In this document: positions 1 to 10,429 of the stretch, in pieces
Position numbering within the stretch: the first letter of the stretch is position 1
Layout: each line of letters opens with the position of its first letter
From: Adiantum capillus-veneris
Lineage: Eukaryota; Streptophyta; Polypodiopsida; Polypodiales; Pteridaceae
Assembly (NCBI GenBank): GCA_014529385.2
Contig: CM043948.1
Span: forward strand, 80,712,760 to 80,776,759
Length of the DNA: 64,000 bases
Reading direction: 5' to 3'
Program-made: the position numbers and the translations under genes
The notes under the pieces: generated by a model
Seen by the model: only the letters and a program-made list of their open reading frames with translations
Database searches by the model: none
Told to the model about the DNA's origin: nothing

Positions 1-906
1 GCCTTGTGGGTTTCCTGAACATCTATGCGCCCAATGTGGCGAGTGCTCGTGCACAGTTTTGGTCACAGACTGTTGAGTCTTTGCCACAGGTTGACCAGTG
101 GTGTGTAGGAGGGGACTTCAACATGTTGGAGGACCCTTCTGACAGGATCGGAGGCAGCCATGCTACTTTGCATGGAGTCGAGTTAGCAGCTTGGGAGAGG
201 TTTTGTATGACGTTGAGGGTCTCGGATACATGGCAGCATTCTGGCTTTGTGAGGCCTCCAGAGAGTCTTGCCTTCTCTAGATCGGACCGCAGAGTGGGAG
301 GAGTGAATCTATCGCGCATAGATCGCTTCTACACTAGTGACCACTTCAGTGACTTGGGGGGATCAGTGGGCATCCTGGCAGGGACATCCTTCTCGGACCA
401 TGCACCAGTGATCCTCACAGTGGCAGACAGGCAGAGGAGTGGGAGCACGATGCTTCGCATCCCAGAGCGGGTCTTGTTGGACTCGGCACTCAGAGAGAGG
501 GTCGAGGCTCTATGGACAGAGGGCATGGACAGCCAGGCTCCACCTGCAGACAGAGTGGCCTCAGACCTAGCTCAGCTTAGCCACTCCAGGAGTCTTTGGC
601 TCGACGGGCTGTAGCGAGAGAGGAGGAGTAGCGTCTCAGACGAGGCATTGCTTCACTACAGAGGATGCAGGAGCAGCATCCAGACAGTCCATGGTTGGAG
701 GAGCAGCTACAGCAGGCTCGACAGGAGCTTGCTTGCACAGAGGAGAGGCGCCATGAGTTTGCCTTCCACCGACAGGCATCTCAGTGGACTCAGGTGGGTG
801 ACAGAGTGACAGGTGTTTTTTTTGAGACAGTGGGACCTCGGCACTCGCATGCCAAGGTCAATCAGTTGAGGAGACCCAAGGGGCAGTTGTTTGTGAGCCA
901 GAGGAT
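1..906 (+). pseudogene. LINE A1 endonuclease C-terminal part and linker, frameshifted
   Basis: The reading frame is open from the window start to 612. It carries apurinic-type endonuclease (EEP family) signatures: GGDFNM near 108-126, SRIDRFYTSDHF near 312-345, and the SDHAP catalytic histidine motif near 393-408. This domain nicks target DNA to prime reverse transcription. The frame breaks near 598-612, a TAG follows at about 631, and the frame shifts again near 900 before the RT. GDRVTGVFFETVGPRH near 799-843 is the usual linker block before the RT of plant LINEs. Copies of the same endonuclease lie at 38210-39860 and 55026-55570. No start codon is in the window. Confidence 0.85.
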
Positions 907-3900
907 ATGCCTGCAGTTGCTACTGACTTTTACCGTGAGCTACTGTCGGCTGAGCCCGAGTCAGAGAGACAGGATGCATGCAGGGAGCAGGTTTGGGCAC
1001 AGATGCCTTGTCTTGTGACTGAGGAGATGCGGCAGAGGCTTGAGTTACCTCTTCAGCTTGAGGAGCTCCACACGGCTCTTAGGGCCCTCCCTCGTGGTAG
1101 CTGTCCAGGTGAGGATGGGCTGACTTTCAGCTTCTTCTTGGAGTACTGGGACCTGCTTGGCCCAGATCTTTGTAGTGCCTTTCAGTACATTCTGCACACA
1201 GGAGTGATGCCGGATAGCATGAGTGAGGGCCTGATTTACCTCATTCCAAAGGAGGGTGGCTCCTTGGATGAGATTCGACAGTGGCGTCCCATCACCATTC
1301 TCAACTCCTCAGCCTACAAAATTCTTGCCAAGGCTCTGAGTTTGAGGATTCAGCCACTTTTGGAGAGCCTTATACATGGGACTCAGACAGGTTTTGTCAA
1401 GGAACGCAGTATCCTTGACAACATCTTCACTTTTTGGGAGGCTTCTGCCCTTGCACGGCTCCGTGGGGAGGACCTTGTGATTCTTCTTCTCGATTTTGAG
1501 AAGGCATACGACAGAGTTGACTGGGACTTTCTAGAGGGCACGCTACGCAGGATGGGCTTCTCAGAGGCTTGGATCAGAGGGGTGTCAGCTTTGTACAAAC
1601 AGGCCCATAGTCAGGTGCTTTTGGCAGGAGGTAGAGGTGAGCGCTTCATGCTCACACGATCGGTCAGACAGGGTTGTCCTCTTGCCCCCTTTCTCTTTCT
1701 GTTCTATGCGGAGGCGATGAGCAGATTTTTGGTGTCACAGCAGGTTGGTTTGAGGGGCTTAGCACTCCCTATACGGGGAGATGAGCTTCTGGACGCTGAG
1801 TTTGCCGACGACTCAGCCTTGTACTTAGAGGGCCAGGAGGCCAATTTACACAGATGTGGGCAGGCTTTGGAGACCTTCTGCTGTGCATCGGGCGCACTGA
1901 TCAACTGGAGAAAGACAGTGGCTTTCTCAGTTGGTAGTGCCCCTGTGCCAGATTGGATGCCAGGACAGGGTTTCAGGTGGATTCCTCCAGGGACTGCAGT
2001 TCGGTACTTGGGTTGTCAGGTTGGTTTGGATTTGTCCCCCGAGCAGCAGATGGCTCCTCTTCTCCTGTCCATCAGGAGAAAGCTGTTACATTGGAGCTCA
2101 ACACGACTTTCGCTGGCTGGTAGAGTAGTAGTTGCCAACCAGGTGTTGTTGGCGACTATGTGGTACATCACTTCTTGCTGGATCTTCTCGAGTTCTTGCA
2201 TCAGCCAGGTAGAGAGGCTGATCAGGAACTTCCTTTGGTCTGGTTGCGACACTCAGATTGCCCGAGCCAAGGTGGCTTGGTTGGTCATCACACTTCCTTG
2301 TTCTCAGGGAGGGCTTGGGATCATTGATCCAGCACAGCAGAGCAGAGCCCTTCTTGGGAAGTTCGTCGTCAGAGGACTTCTTCCAGGCGAGGAGCCCTGG
2401 AAGGAGTTCTTGTTGCAGAGGCTTCGTGCCAGGGTGCCTCAGGCAGGAGGCCCTTGGCAACCTTCGACCAGATGGGTCTTTACAGAGTTGCGCCGAGTTG
2501 GTTTGAGCAGGAGACTGGAGGACCGATTCGCTGTGAGTTTGCTTCGGTCTTGGGAGCTATTGCGGCGTGGCCTAGAGCAACGACAGCCGACGTGCACGGA
2601 GGAGCGCCTACGGCAGCCCCTCGTCTGGAACCCCATGGTTAGCACTCAGAGAGGCCACTTGGTTGGGAGTAGGCCTCATGTTTCTTGGGGTCCCATGGCA
2701 GCAGGTCCAGCGCGCTCTCTAGGTGACTGGCTAGAGTTCACAGGTTTGTCAGAGGAGGTGCAGGTTGTCCAGCTACAGGGCATGAGAGGGTTTCAGAGCA
2801 TGTGTCAGGACATCTCAGAGTCAGTTCCAGCTGATTGGCTCACGCCTCTCGAGCCAGTAGCACCCCGGTGGATGGGAGCCTTCACACGACTGGAGGTTCT
2901 CATTTCAGTCAGGGCTTGCTCAGAGACTGTCCCAGCCCTGTTCTTCGAGCTTCAGGGTGGGGGACGATTACAGAGAGTTGCAGTAGAGGCCCCGCAGGTA
3001 GCAGAGTGTTGTTTCCAGAGGATCCGAGTTGTGGGCATCTGTGGGAGGACTTGCGTCATAGACCCTGACCCAACAGCTCTTGAGACAGGACACTGGAGGC
3101 TATGGGCTTGGGAGTGTTGTCCACTGGCACGAGTACAGTGGGATCCTGGTGAGTGGCTGTGGAGGGACCCATTCTCTTCTGCAGACCGCCCAGGAGTCTC
3201 TTTCTTTCAGTACACTGTTCGGCTTGAACGTCATATACTTGCAGCACAGAGAGAGGCCCGCCCCGCTGCAGCACGTCATTTGCAGGAGGAGGGTCTCACA
3301 GTTGAGTTCTTCGCAGCTTTTTGGCAGAGGCTGTGGGACTCCAGACAGCCGAGGCGCGTCACCTTGTTCCAGTGGTTGGTTGCACACAGAGCCACAGCAG
3401 TAGGGAGCTGGCTTGTACATAGTGGTCTCTCGGCCACATGTACAGCCTGTGACCAGTTGGTGGAGAGTCAGCGACACTGTCTTTGGGACTGTCCCTCGGC
3501 CCAGCAGGTGTGGCTACGAGTTCTTCGGCTGATGCCTGCCCTCTCCACGGCTCGGCAGTACACTTGGGGGGCGGCGGCTTGGTCCACCCTCACGGGCCCG
3601 GCACTTCAGTTTGAGCTATCTTCCACCAGCAGGATGATAGTGATACAGGGGGGTCGACCTACACTCCAACCTGCTACAGACCTTACTCCACAGGAGTGGA
3701 GCAGTGAGAGAGCGGAGTGTTGGGAGCTCATCAGCGGCCTAGCTCTCTGGTTCATCTGGCGGGCCCGTTGTTTCCGCATCTTTGAGGCTCGCCTTGTACC
3801 ACTAGCAGAGACTGTTCGTGACTTTTGGCTAGAGCTGATCCATACTCTCAGAGGACAGCTTGAGGGACTACAGGGCAGCTCCGACCGCATGCGGGAGCGC

Positions 3901-4014
3901 CGCGAGGCTTTCCTTCGTCTCTGGCGCCCTGGGCCGTTTTACTTCATGATCCAGGGAGTGCTCAGATGGCACTACTGTCCACCTGTGTGGCTTTTCCCTC
4001 CTCCCATCTCTTGA
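907..4014 (+). CDS. LINE A1 ORF2 reverse transcriptase and zf-RVT domain
   Basis: Open frame of 1035 codons, the 3' two-thirds of a LINE ORF2. RT motifs occur in the right order: GFVKERSILDN (about residue 163), LLLDFEKAYDRVDWDFL (about 194), RQGCPLAPFLF (about 253) and the catalytic FADD (about 299). The C-terminal zinc region (FQWLVAHRA to CLWDCPSAQQVW, about residues 818-868) matches zf-RVT, which is common at the end of plant LINE ORF2s. The ATG at 907 is not a real start, because the true ORF2 begins with the endonuclease upstream. The RT part itself has no stop, so A1 is a fairly recent insertion despite its damaged 5' half. Confidence 0.9.
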   Translation: MPAVATDFYRELLSAEPESERQDACREQVWAQMPCLVTEEMRQRLELPLQLEELHTALRALPRGSCPGEDGLTFSFFLEYWDLLGPDLCSAFQYILHTGVMPDSMSEGLIYLIPKEGGSLDEIRQWRPITILNSSAYKILAKALSLRIQPLLESLIHGTQTGFVKERSILDNIFTFWEASALARLRGEDLVILLLDFEKAYDRVDWDFLEGTLRRMGFSEAWIRGVSALYKQAHSQVLLAGGRGERFMLTRSVRQGCPLAPFLFLFYAEAMSRFLVSQQVGLRGLALPIRGDELLDAEFADDSALYLEGQEANLHRCGQALETFCCASGALINWRKTVAFSVGSAPVPDWMPGQGFRWIPPGTAVRYLGCQVGLDLSPEQQMAPLLLSIRRKLLHWSSTRLSLAGRVVVANQVLLATMWYITSCWIFSSSCISQVERLIRNFLWSGCDTQIARAKVAWLVITLPCSQGGLGIIDPAQQSRALLGKFVVRGLLPGEEPWKEFLLQRLRARVPQAGGPWQPSTRWVFTELRRVGLSRRLEDRFAVSLLRSWELLRRGLEQRQPTCTEERLRQPLVWNPMVSTQRGHLVGSRPHVSWGPMAAGPARSLGDWLEFTGLSEEVQVVQLQGMRGFQSMCQDISESVPADWLTPLEPVAPRWMGAFTRLEVLISVRACSETVPALFFELQGGGRLQRVAVEAPQVAECCFQRIRVVGICGRTCVIDPDPTALETGHWRLWAWECCPLARVQWDPGEWLWRDPFSSADRPGVSFFQYTVRLERHILAAQREARPAAARHLQEEGLTVEFFAAFWQRLWDSRQPRRVTLFQWLVAHRATAVGSWLVHSGLSATCTACDQLVESQRHCLWDCPSAQQVWLRVLRLMPALSTARQYTWGAAAWSTLTGPALQFELSSTSRMIVIQGGRPTLQPATDLTPQEWSSERAECWELISGLALWFIWRARCFRIFEARLVPLAETVRDFWLELIHTLRGQLEGLQGSSDRMRERREAFLRLWRPGPFYFMIQGVLRWHYCPPVWLFPPPIS

Positions 4015-4158
4015 TTTAGCCCCATTGTATATATGCTGTTTTTTCATTGGGAGAGTCTCCCCATCATGTTTGTTGTAGCCCTCTCTTGTAGAGGTGGATG
4101 TAGCCCTATGGGCAGCTTTCATTAACTAATAGAAGGATCTTTTTCTCGGAAAAAAAAA
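4015..4158 (+). other. LINE A1 3' UTR and poly(A) tail
   Basis: Short untranslated tail after the ORF2 stop, ending in a run of nine A at about 4148-4158. The Ty3 RT sequence resumes directly afterwards. The matching target-site duplication would lie beyond the left edge and cannot be checked here. Confidence 0.75.
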
Positions 4159-4706
4159 GGACCAAAGGGCATCACTAAAAATTCGTAAAGGCCAAACGTT
4201 GTTCTAAAAGCAGTCTTGTGCACATCCTCTGATCTAATGCGGATCTGATGGTACCCACTCTTATCCTGCTAAAACATAGTTGCTCCTTCTAATTTGTCCA
4301 TAATATCATCAATTCTAGGTATAGGGAACCTATTCTTGATGGTATTCTTGTTCAGTGCACGGTAGTCGATGCACATACGCCATGAGCCATCCTTTTTCTG
4401 CACCAACAACACTGGAGAGCACAATGGAGATGAACTGGGCTGAATCAGCCCCTTTTCTAACAGCTCCTGTACTTGGCCCATTATCTCTTTCTGCTGAGCC
4501 GCACTAACCCTGTACGGTGGCTTATTTGGTGGGCTACTGCCTGGCACCAAATCTATCGCATGGTCTTCGGGTCTCTCTAGCGGTAATTGAGACGGTAATG
4601 AATCGGAAAAACAGTCACTATACTGTTGTAAAAACATTGACCTTTCTTTATCTAGCATAGATAAATTTGATTCATCACAATCTGACACTTCACGTGCAAA
4701 AACCAA
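4159..4706 (-). pseudogene. G1 pol: N-terminal half of Ty3 reverse transcriptase
   Basis: This stretch continues the gag-pro frame after the 4725 stop. It shows the Ty3 RT N-terminus: [51 protein letters not shown] and [15 protein letters not shown]. An extra T near 4269-4272 breaks the frame just before the [12 protein letters not shown] block, and bases are missing from that block. After the break the sequence can still be read to [12 protein letters not shown] at 4159. The catalytic aspartate pair is not present; it lies past the LINE insertion. Confidence 0.82.
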
Positions 4707-4724
4707 GTACGCAGAAAGATGCTT

Positions 4725-6866
4725 TTACATTACAGAAGTAATAGCAGAAGCTGATACAGTAGGAATAGACTCCCCTTTAAGCTTTACATCCATAATGTGA
4801 GTCTTTCCGCTGCTCTGTACAGTGATCTTTTTGTTGTAGGCATCCATGATTCCCTGTACACGAAACAACCAAGGAATACTTAACAACACATCACATCCAT
4901 CCAGTGGCATGACGTAAAATTCTTCAACATCTACATAGGACTGGATATGTAGACGCAACTTTCCAATGATGGGCGTCACAGCCTCTGTATGGCCAGGACA
5001 TGCCAAACCTGCCTCTACTGTATACCCCATCTCTTCAGGCCTGATTCCCAACTTTGAAGCCAATTCTGGGGAAATGAAGTTGGCTTTGGCACCTGGATCA
5101 AAGAAGAAAAGCACTGTTTGATCCCTGACCTTTCCCCATGCTCTGCAAAGCTCACTTGCATCTGAATTTGGCTTGTCGCCCACCATATCTGGCACTAGAC
5201 CAACCATGGGCTTCTTTCCTTTCCTGTCCTCCTTGTCTTCAGAATCAGCTGGCCTTTTCTTTGTTGGACAGTTGTAAGCAATGTGGCCAGGCTGCTCACA
5301 TATAAAGCATTTGTTCTCTGTCCTCGGGACCTTCTTTTGCTCTTCTGACTTGCGAGGAAAACGTCTTTTCCATTTCTTTGCTGGTCCCTTTTCTGATTCA
5401 ACCGTAGCTTTATCTTTCCCTGCGTTGGCTGACTCTTGAGTCCCTTTAGGAGCCTCATTGGGAACGTGCTTCTTGGCTGAATTTTTCTTGCTTGATCCTG
5501 CCTTGACACCAGTGTTAAATTCACAATCTTCTCCCTTGAGCAAACCATTGCCAGTGTTTGCTACCTCGATGAGCTGCGTCAAAGTAGTGACTTTTGTCTT
5601 CGTAAAGTACTTTCTCAATCCTTTAGGTAGGCCACAACAGTATTTTTCAATTTGTTCTGTCAATGGCACAAACCTATAGGAAGTTACTGAAAGTAGAGCT
5701 TTCCAAAACTTCCGATTGTAATCATCCAGATTTCTGCAAGTGGCAGCATTAAGCTGGTGCCATTCTGTCATGACATCTGCTTCAAAGTCATCAGATAACC
5801 ATGCTGTTGCAAAAATCTGCTTAAAGTAAATCCATGTGGACGGAGCTTGCCCTTGAAGCAATAAAGTTGTCCACCATTGTCCCGCATTCCCTGTCAAGAA
5901 AGTGGCTGCCTTGCGGACCTTTGAAGCCTCTGTAAAGTTTCCCCCTGCATAGGCCTTGTCAAACTGCTGGAGGAATGAGAGAGCCTTCTTCCTGTCATCA
6001 AACCCTGTAAAGGTCGTGAAAGACACACCTTTGCCACCTTCTTTGTACGGAGTTGGCCTCTCCATCAGCGTTAAATTGTCATATGGAAGTGACTGAAACA
6101 TGGGAACACTGTTAGGGTTCATTTGTGTTCCCTGACCGCCATTAAGTTGACCTGGAAACGCCATATTTGGCTGCTGATTTGTAATTCCAGCCATACCAAA
6201 ATTTTCTTGTGGCATCCCAAATTGGCCCTGAGTGCTCTGAAACCCTGGTTGCATACCCATGACACTGTACATGGGGTTAGCCATCATCGTTTGAGCACCC
6301 CCGAACACTGTTCCTGGCATATAAAACTGATTTCTAGGTGAATGACCAGCCATGCTCTGGAATACCGATCCACCTCCAAAATAGCCAGGGTGTACTGAAG
6401 GTGGTGGGAAGACTTGTTGCATAGCCTGTAAGTTGCTTCCCTGCCCATTAGAACCAGCTATAGGCTGCTGAAAGGTGGCGGGCTGAACTGGTACAGCTTG
6501 AAAAACTGGCATCTCAGCCACCTGTTCTTGCACCTTAGGCACAGGTTATGGAGACTGCATGTTCTCCGTCAAGTGTACAGGTGTTTCCATTGACTGTGCG
6601 GTATGAATCACCTGTGCTCGAGCCTTAACAGGCTTTTGAATATGATCCAGTGACCCAACTTGCTGAGACGGAAGAGGAGGTTGCAGAAATGCTAAAAACC
6701 TCGGGTTCTGCATTACTTGTGTGAACATGGCCACAGCAGTAGCCAACTAGGTCCTGAATATATCATCATCCGTCTGTGGTGGTCTTGAGGACTCACCCAC
6801 TTCATCTGTCTGTTGACCCTGTGAAGAGGAAACCTCTTCAGTCACATCATCTGGTCTGTTAGCCAT
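4725..6866 (-). pseudogene. G1 gag-protease, three in-frame stops
   Basis: Gag-pro part of a Ty3 polyprotein. The best start is the ATG at 6866-6864, 40 codons above the next long open stretch. In-frame TAG (about 6749) and TAA (6546-6548) interrupt the N-terminal, Gln/Met/Pro-rich region. A Retrotrans_gag core follows (AATFLTGNAGQWWTTLL, LDDYNRKFWKALLSV). A CX2CX4HX4C knuckle (CFICEQPGHIAYNC) lies at about 5269-5310, and a retropepsin-like block (FFDPGAKANFIS) near 5075-5110. Canonical retropepsins have D-S/T-G; here it is D-P-G. A TAA at 4725-4727 separates this part from the in-frame pol. All these stops are one C-to-T change away from Gln codons. Confidence 0.82.
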
Positions 6867-8460
6867 AATTGCTATTCCCTGTGTCTGGTCTACGATCCCC
6901 TGTGTCTTCAAGCCTAAACTGACCAAGGCTCACTTCTATGGGAAAAAGTGATTTAACCCGTCGATGGAACCATGAAACCGGCCTGTCCAATCCAAAAAGG
7001 GCAGTAGACTTTACTTTAAACCTTGATTTAGCTTTCACCCATTATTAGTCGTCTATTATACCTGCGCTATAGTGACACAAGAGAGGGGAATGGGATACAG
7101 ATGCTAGAATGCACCTGTATGAGAAGACCGACACCAGATTGGCCCCTAACTTAGGCGCCCCTTTCGGTATTTCTTTATTGTTTAAAAGAGGGAATATACG
7201 CTGTGGTTCTTTCCAAGCTGCCCCGCACAACCTTGGCTGAATTTTGACTGTTCTGGCTTGATTTCGGCAACATAACTATACTAGAACCCTTCACAGTCAG
7301 TATTCCCACGCATTGGCCGACTTTCCCGACGCATACGTGCACTTTGCAAAACCTAGCGAGAATCTGCAGCACGCTGAATTCTCTGTTTTCAGCCCTGAAA
7401 ATGCGCCAGATCCCCTGTACAACGGTCCCCTTGCGTCCCCGAACCTCCTGGGGATATTAGGGTCCATTTAGGGCCAAAACCCTAAACCTGCAAAAATACA
7501 CAGCAGGCTGTAATTTACTGTTTTGGGCTCCGTTTCGTGTGCCGGTCGCATCCGTAGCAAGTCCTCGACCTCCCGCACCTGTAGGGCTACTTGCCCTTTG
7601 AATCGGACGAGATTTCTGGCATGAAACCTCTCCGAATTCACCTGTACCTGTGGGGGATTAACCGCTAGCTAATCCAGTACCTGTGCAAGAGGCTCTTGCC
7701 TCGGCAATCGCGCATGAATCCACACAACTGTACATTGGTCAAATGAAGAGCACACTAGAGGGGCATAATACACTGCCAAAGGGGAGAGAGAGGGCAGTGC
7801 GTAGCGTGCAGGGCATCACTCCTGGCACCGCACTATGCATAAGAGGGAAAGCAAGCACTCCATAGCTCTTAACCTGTGACAAAACTGAAAATGAGGCTCT
7901 CCCCCTCCTAAATTCAGCGCCAACTCTTGTTGCATGAGGCAAGTGCACCAGAAGGTGCCACTTGGCACATTTACAAGCATTTTCCCGTTTCGGGGTTGCC
8001 GCCTAAAAATCTCCCAACCGGCTGCCCAGTTGACTTCACGGCAGAGTAAGAAAATGTTCCCTTTGTCATTCCGGAGGTATTGACGTCAACACATTTTCAG
8101 GTCCCAAAATAGCAGTTCCATAAATTTTAGGAGATGCTGCGATTGTATCTTTCTAGGTCATCCGACCCTCTTTGTACACTGCGGCCACATCCAGAACTGA
8201 AATGTAGCCTCTATAGCAAAGGATTCCACTTTGGCTAGTCAATGACCCCACTTTGGCTAACCATAGTCTTTGTCCAACCTTAGTGCTCTCTTGCCCTCAG
8301 GCCTGGACTCCCTCTGGACAGTTCCACACTAGCTATGCAATGCAGGGCAGTTAAATTTCCCGAGGGGTGTTTCCAAAAAGTGAAAGTAAATAGATAATAA
8401 GAAAGAAATCAACAAAAAGGATAGATAGTAGTCACACGCTGGTGACAAAATCCATTGACA
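6867..8460 (-). other. Non-coding stretch: probable G1 5' leader and LTR, limits unresolved
   Basis: No convincing ORF was seen here. Its position directly upstream of the G1 gag ATG makes 5' leader plus LTR the simplest reading. I could not find a clear primer-binding site or a TG...CA boundary. It has a mixed, partly GC-rich composition and no homology that I recognise elsewhere in the window. Confidence 0.4.
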
Positions 8461-9480
8461 GGATGAGGACCATGAGATTATATAATCATGACGGATCATG
8501 GCGAAGCACTTTGTACATTCTAGAGATATGCTTGCAGAGTTTCTTGCAGTAAGTTCAACCGAGCCATTTGAGGGTTTTCCAACATTGGACCATGTCTACT
8601 ATTGTATCTATCTTCAATGTAGGAGACCCCATGATACCGTGAAATTACCGTACTATCATGATTGGGCACACCCGAGCTAGGTTATATGCATCTATTCTTG
8701 AGCAACAGCCGAGTAGATGGGTAGAGAGAGCATGCATTCGGGCATCAGGGAAGACACGTTTCATGAGGGGGTTTTCTACTCTTGATCATATATTGACACT
8801 CATAGCTGTTATTGAGGAAAGCAGATCACATGGTAGGAGAATTTTCTAGAGCTTGACTGATGCAAAGACTACAGAAAATGGAAGTACCAACAGAGCTTAT
8901 CTAGGGAGTCATGGCTTTATATAGGACAGTCGTGGGGCAGTTTCGTACTCTCGAGGGATTATCTGAGCATATTCACTCCACTGTTGAAGTGAAACAGGGA
9001 TGCTCACTCTCCCATACATTGTTTGGTTTGTATGTAGCTGAGGTTTCAGATTACATTGAGAGGGGAGGCGAGAGAGGAGCACAGCTAGCAGGGCCTCTAT
9101 GCAGATGATAATGTGTTGATCTCATATTTTCCAAAGGGGATGCAGCGACACTTGGATGCATTGCACACTTTTGCTAGTGATAGCGGCTTGTCGGTGAACC
9201 TTGGCTTGTTCAATACCAAAGCATAGTGGGTCAAGCGATTTGCACCAACCTTCACATATGGTCAGCAAATGGTTGAGTATACAGATGCATACACTTACCC
9301 GGGAATGGTCTTCAGTGGTCCAAAGTTCTCCTTGAGGAGAGCAGAAAAGACCAGACCAACGAGAGCATATGCAACTTTGGGGAGCATGGATAGGATGTGT
9401 TCGCACATTCAGTTTCGGGAACCTCGAACGAAGCTCTGGCTATTTGACACATTGGTTACTTCAGCCATGCTTCATGGAGT
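8461..9480 (+). pseudogene. LINE family B relic, RT domain fragment
   Basis: Degraded stretch clearly related to LINE B1. It contains [15 protein letters not shown] and [14 protein letters not shown] (8670-8800), then VEVKQGCSLSHTLFGLYV (about 8980-9035), SVNLGLFNTK-like sequence, YTDAYTYPGMVF (9275-9310) and [14 protein letters not shown] (9412-9450). Frameshifts and stops are frequent, and the YADD box reads as an out-of-frame YADDNV near 9100. It ends abruptly at about 9480, where copia-like gag sequence begins, and it has no (TC)n tail. Confidence 0.8.
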
Positions 9481-9838
9481 GAAAATCAGAGTGAAGAAAA
9501 GAGAAAACCTTTCAGGCCTTATCAATAGGCTCAAGAGCTTACACCCACAATTGTGTATACGCAACCACAAGTTGATGATAAAGACAAAGTTGCAGTTCTA
9601 TTGAGTGCATTTGGTAGAAGAGTATGATCAGATCGTCATGGTCCTCAAGAAGAAAGATGCACATCCAAGCTTGGAAGATGTCATCGATTCATTGCATGAG
9701 GAGGAAAGGAGCAGAATACGTACCCCAAGGATGATCAAGCTCTTGTTATTTCAAAGTCTAAAATTTAAATCCAAGAAGGGATGCATACACTGTGGGAGGA
9801 CTAATCATTCAAAAAACTTTAATACAGGTCAAAGATAA
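9481..9838 (+). pseudogene. Ty1/copia gag relic
   Basis: Two adjoining frames resemble the C-terminal half of copia Gag (UBN2-type): helical text around EEYDQIVMVLKKK and SLEDVIDSLHEEE, then a degenerate zinc knuckle CIHCGRTNHSKNFN near 9780-9825. The expected last cysteine of CX2CX4HX4C is Asn here. A stop at 9602 interrupts the frame. No protease, integrase or RT follows. About 300 bases of non-coding sequence lead into a purine tract and an LTR-like block. Confidence 0.55.
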
Positions 9839-10128
9839 AGGGAAGGCAAACCATGCTGAAGAAGAAGGCACTCTTGTTTTCTGGAGCATCTCCTTTGTAC
9901 CAACACTTGTTTTAGAGACCAGTCTCTGAGTTTGTCCACAGAAACCTCTGAGTTGGAGTTTTTAGGTATTGTCATCGGAGTATGCATTGCTTGTCCTACC
10001 TCTAATTGTTTGTAAGGGGTCTTGTCATTGTGCTGTCTTTGTTCAAAGGGAGGGCTGTCATGTAAGCCACCTTGTCTAAAGTATCTTCATTGTCACCATC
10101 TTTGTCGCCATTCCATACCCCTAGGCCT
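9839..10128 (+). other. Non-coding spacer of the copia relic
   Basis: I see no ORF and no known motif. The stretch lies between the gag relic and the polypurine tract at 10129. It is probably the collapsed 3' internal region of a deleted copia copy. Confidence 0.35.
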
Positions 10129-10279
10129 AAGGGGAGGATTGTTGGCCCATAACCCTATGGGTATGTCATAAATATATTCTTCCAAATTGTAACTAAACTT
10201 GTATTGTTGTGAGAAATCCCTAATTGTAGAATCAACCCACATTCTGTTCCCATTGATTTAGCACCTAAATCTCTCGATC
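10129..10279 (+). repeat. Copia-like polypurine tract and short LTR
   Basis: AAGGGGAGGAT at about 10129-10139 looks like a polypurine tract. It is followed at 10140 by TGTTGGCCC, a typical copia LTR start. A possible LTR end (CA) is at 10251-10252, giving only about 113 bp. No initiator-tRNA-Met primer site is seen after it. The next ATG (10280) opens a gag-like N-terminus, so the order is gag end, PPT, LTR, gag start. Confidence 0.45.
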
Positions 10280-10400
10280 ATGGGCACCTCAAATCAGCCT
10301 CCAATTTTTCCATTGGTCAAGGCCAAGTGCCTACAAAGCTGTAAGCACTTTCACTTTCAATCAATGCAACTCTTCACGTTTTATCACTATGAGTGGGGCT
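10280..10400 (+). pseudogene. Copia gag N-terminal fragment
   Basis: ATG at 10280 starts MGTSNQPPIFPLVKAKCL, which looks like the beginning of a copia Gag. Homology is lost after about 40 codons and the frame runs into LINE-like sequence near 10430. It is a remnant with no function to be expected. Confidence 0.4.
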
Positions 10401-10429
10401 CTCTCTCTCTGTCTTGCTCCTTGGCTAAT

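Larger units (their letters stand above)
1..4158 (+). mobile_element. LINE family A, copy A1 (5' end outside window)
   Basis: Non-LTR retrotransposon of the plant L1-like type. In order it shows the end of an endonuclease domain, a linker, reverse transcriptase, a zf-RVT-like zinc region and a short 3' UTR ending in A9 at about 4148-4158. The sequence right after the A-tract is a Ty3 reverse transcriptase in the opposite orientation, so A1 landed inside G1. The 5' end lies left of the window. The coding region is broken by two frameshifts and a stop between the endonuclease and the RT. Confidence 0.92.
4159..8440 (-). mobile_element. Ty3/gypsy element G1, minus strand, cut by LINE A1
   Basis: Gag, protease and the first half of RT are read on the minus strand. 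The RT stops at the conserved MPFG block exactly where LINE A1 begins (4158/4159), so RNase H and integrase should lie left of the window, beyond A1. The same gene family appears in G2 and G3 (shared GAKANF protease motif and RT wording). The right limit (leader/LTR) is not resolved, and 8440 is only where LINE B homology starts. Confidence 0.8.
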
